DNA from: Ramlibacter sp.
Lineage (GTDB): Bacteria; Pseudomonadota; Gammaproteobacteria; Burkholderiales; Burkholderiaceae_C
DNA: 7,001 nt
NCBI GenBank assembly: GCA_028292185.1
Contig: JAQGMT010000264.1
Coordinates: 1 to 7,001, forward strand
Direction of reading: 5' to 3'
Below, piece after piece: positions 5,896-7,001 of the stretch. The notes beneath the pieces were generated by a model. It worked only from the letters and a program-made list of their open reading frames with translations. It ran no database searches and was not told where the DNA came from. The translations under genes were made by a program, and so were the position numbers. The stretch's first letter is position 1. Every line of letters begins with the position of its first letter.

Positions 5896-6731
5896 GCCCC
5901 GAGCAATACGTCCAGGAGAAGGCAGCCGCCTCGGGCAGCAGCTTCTACTACGCCTTCCTGTTCCTGCCCAAGCCGCGGCGCATCGCGATCACCGCGTTCT
6001 ATGCGTTTTGCCGCGAGGTGGACGACGTCGTCGACGAGGTGAGCGATCCCGGCGTTGCCCAGACCAAGCTGGCCTGGTGGCAATCCGAAGTGGCGAAATC
6101 GTATGCCGGCGAGCCTTCGCACCCGGTGATGAAGGCCCTGGCGCCGTCGCTCGAAGCCTTCGCCATTCCGCAAGACCGCCTGCATGCCGTGATCGAGGGC
6201 TGCCGGATGGACCTGGAGCAAACACGCTACCTCGACTTCGCCGGCCTGCAGCGCTATTGCCATCTGGTGGCCGGCGTGGTGGGCGAAGTCTCGGCGCGCA
6301 TATTCGGGCAGACCGATCCGCGCACCACCGAGTACGCGCACAAGCTGGGGCTGGCGTTCCAGCTGACCAACATCATCCGCGACGTGGGCGAAGACGCCTT
6401 GCGCGGACGCATCTACCTGCCGGTGGCCGAACTGCAGCAGTTCGACGTCAAGGCCAAGGAGGTGCTGGACCGCAAGTACTCCGATCGCTTCGCAGCGCTG
6501 ATGAAGTTCCAGGCCGACCGCGCCCACGCGCTGTACGACGAAGCCATTGCCCTGTTGCCGGCAGTGGATCGCCGCGCCCAGAAACCGGGACTGATGATGG
6601 CGAGCATCTACCGCACGCTGCTGCGCGAGATCGAGCGCGACGGCTTCCAGGTGCTGCACCAGCGCGTCAGCCTGACGCCGCTGCGCAAGTTCTGGCTGGC
6701 CTGGAGAGTCCAGGCGCTGGGCCGCATCTAG
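5892..6731 (+). CDS. hpnD: Presqualene diphosphate synthase HpnD (squalene/phytoene synthase family)
   Basis: HpnD condenses two farnesyl diphosphates into presqualene diphosphate, the first committed step to squalene and hopanoids. The product has 279 residues, the usual length. After the family-typical opening (MSPEQYVQEK, then GSSFYYAFLFLP) the first metal-binding motif is DDVVDE (44-49). A conserved GCRMDLEQTRY stands at 103-113. The second motif, LTNIIRDVGEDALRGRIYLP, covers 158-177 with Asp164 and Asp168. The form NIIRDVGEDA distinguishes HpnD from its paralogue HpnC next door. Both aspartate motifs are intact. The ATG at 5892 gives the standard N terminus. It lacks a clear ribosome site and overlaps the stop of a small upstream ORF, suggesting coupled translation. 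A longer in-frame extension back to 5700 would lie inside hpnC and is not credible. It is followed after 34 bp by hpnE. Confidence 0.95.
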   Translation: MSPEQYVQEKAAASGSSFYYAFLFLPKPRRIAITAFYAFCREVDDVVDEVSDPGVAQTKLAWWQSEVAKSYAGEPSHPVMKALAPSLEAFAIPQDRLHAVIEGCRMDLEQTRYLDFAGLQRYCHLVAGVVGEVSARIFGQTDPRTTEYAHKLGLAFQLTNIIRDVGEDALRGRIYLPVAELQQFDVKAKEVLDRKYSDRFAALMKFQADRAHALYDEAIALLPAVDRRAQKPGLMMASIYRTLLREIERDGFQVLHQRVSLTPLRKFWLAWRVQALGRI

Positions 6732-6732
6732 T

Positions 6733-6757
6733 GGCCGGCTGCAGCAACGCAGCGGCC
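6733..6757 (+). other. Small hairpin in the hpnD-hpnE gap
   Basis: GGCC-GCTGC pairs with GCAGC-GGCC around a 6-base loop, with one bulged G (6737). It begins directly after the hpnD stop and ends 8 bases before the hpnE ATG. No T tract follows, so it is not a normal terminator. It could affect hpnE translation, which has no visible Shine-Dalgarno, or mRNA stability. GC-rich DNA forms such stems easily. Confidence 0.3.
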
Positions 6758-6765
6758 GGCGCCCG

Positions 6766-7001
6766 ATGAAGGTCGCGGTGATCGGCGCGGGCTGGGCGGG
6801 ACTGGCGGCTGCGGTCGCCGCAGTTGATGCCGGACACAACGTCACGGTTTTTGAAGCCACGCGCGCGCTCGGTGGACGTGCGCGTGCATTGCCGGTGCAA
6901 CTGCCGGACGGCAGCAGTGCGATGCTGGACAACGGCCAGCACATCATGATCGGTGCCTACTCGCAGACCCTGCGGCTGATGCGCGAAGTGGGCGTCGAAC
7001 C
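6766..7001 (+). CDS. hpnE: Hydroxysqualene dehydroxylase HpnE, N-terminal part (cut by window edge)
   Basis: HpnE is a flavin-dependent amine-oxidase/phytoene-desaturase-like enzyme that reductively removes the hydroxyl of hydroxysqualene to give squalene. Only 78 codons are present. The N terminus MKVAVIGAGWAGLAAA contains the dinucleotide-binding GxGxxG (7-12). The acidic residue ending the second strand is Glu30 in VTVFEA, followed by LGGRAR (35-40), which is typical of this FAD family. DNGQHIMIGAY (55-65) is characteristic of HpnE. The ATG at 6766 is the only sensible start, placing the FAD fold at the extreme N terminus, as usual. It follows hpnD by 34 bp on the same strand, completing the hpnCDE order. 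The substrate-binding part and C terminus lie outside the window. Confidence 0.94.
   Translation, partial: MKVAVIGAGWAGLAAAVAAVDAGHNVTVFEATRALGGRARALPVQLPDGSSAMLDNGQHIMIGAYSQTLRLMREVGVE

Noticed and set aside
5799..6947. Minus-strand open frame of 382 codons opposite hpnD and hpnE
   Set aside because: It lies antisense to hpnD and the start of hpnE, both secure by motif, and has no recognisable domain.

Overview
The window is GC-rich chromosomal DNA. Its gene content and order point to a beta-proteobacterium of the order Burkholderiales, probably Comamonadaceae-like. That placement rests on the tRNA-Leu, tig, clpP, clpX, lon order, the protein sequences and the divergent hopanoid/squalene genes; it is inference, since no database search was possible.

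Left part (1-4848, all minus strand). Read in the direction of transcription this is tRNA-Leu(UAG), tig (trigger factor), clpP, clpX and the 5' third of lon, which is cut by the window edge just after its Walker A motif. It is a protein quality-control cluster. Trigger factor meets nascent chains at the ribosome, ClpX unfolds substrates and feeds them to the ClpP peptidase, and Lon is a second ATP-dependent protease. All key residues I checked are present. The intergenic gaps hold candidate control elements: heat-shock (sigma-32-like) promoters ahead of clpP and lon, a perfect inverted repeat over the putative lon -10, a 65-bp REP-like palindrome between tig and clpP, and two hairpins between clpP and clpX.

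Middle (4849-4999). This short divergent region carries a strong hairpin with a pyrimidine-rich tail just ahead of tRNA-Leu, a possible minus-strand -10 element, a perfect 13-bp tandem duplication, and a GACAAT motif in front of hpnC.

Right part (5000-7001, plus strand). Here lie hpnC, hpnD and the start of hpnE, which encode the three-enzyme bacterial route from farnesyl diphosphate to squalene. HpnD makes presqualene diphosphate, HpnC converts it to hydroxysqualene, and HpnE reduces that to squalene, usually for hopanoid synthesis. Gaps are short (43 and 34 bp) and the genes probably form one operon. An 11-codon ORF ends in an ATGA overlap with the hpnD start.

The genes belong to well-known families and I see no evidence of a new gene system. 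The items worth a second look are regulatory and intergenic. No gene-free stretch exceeds 300 bases.
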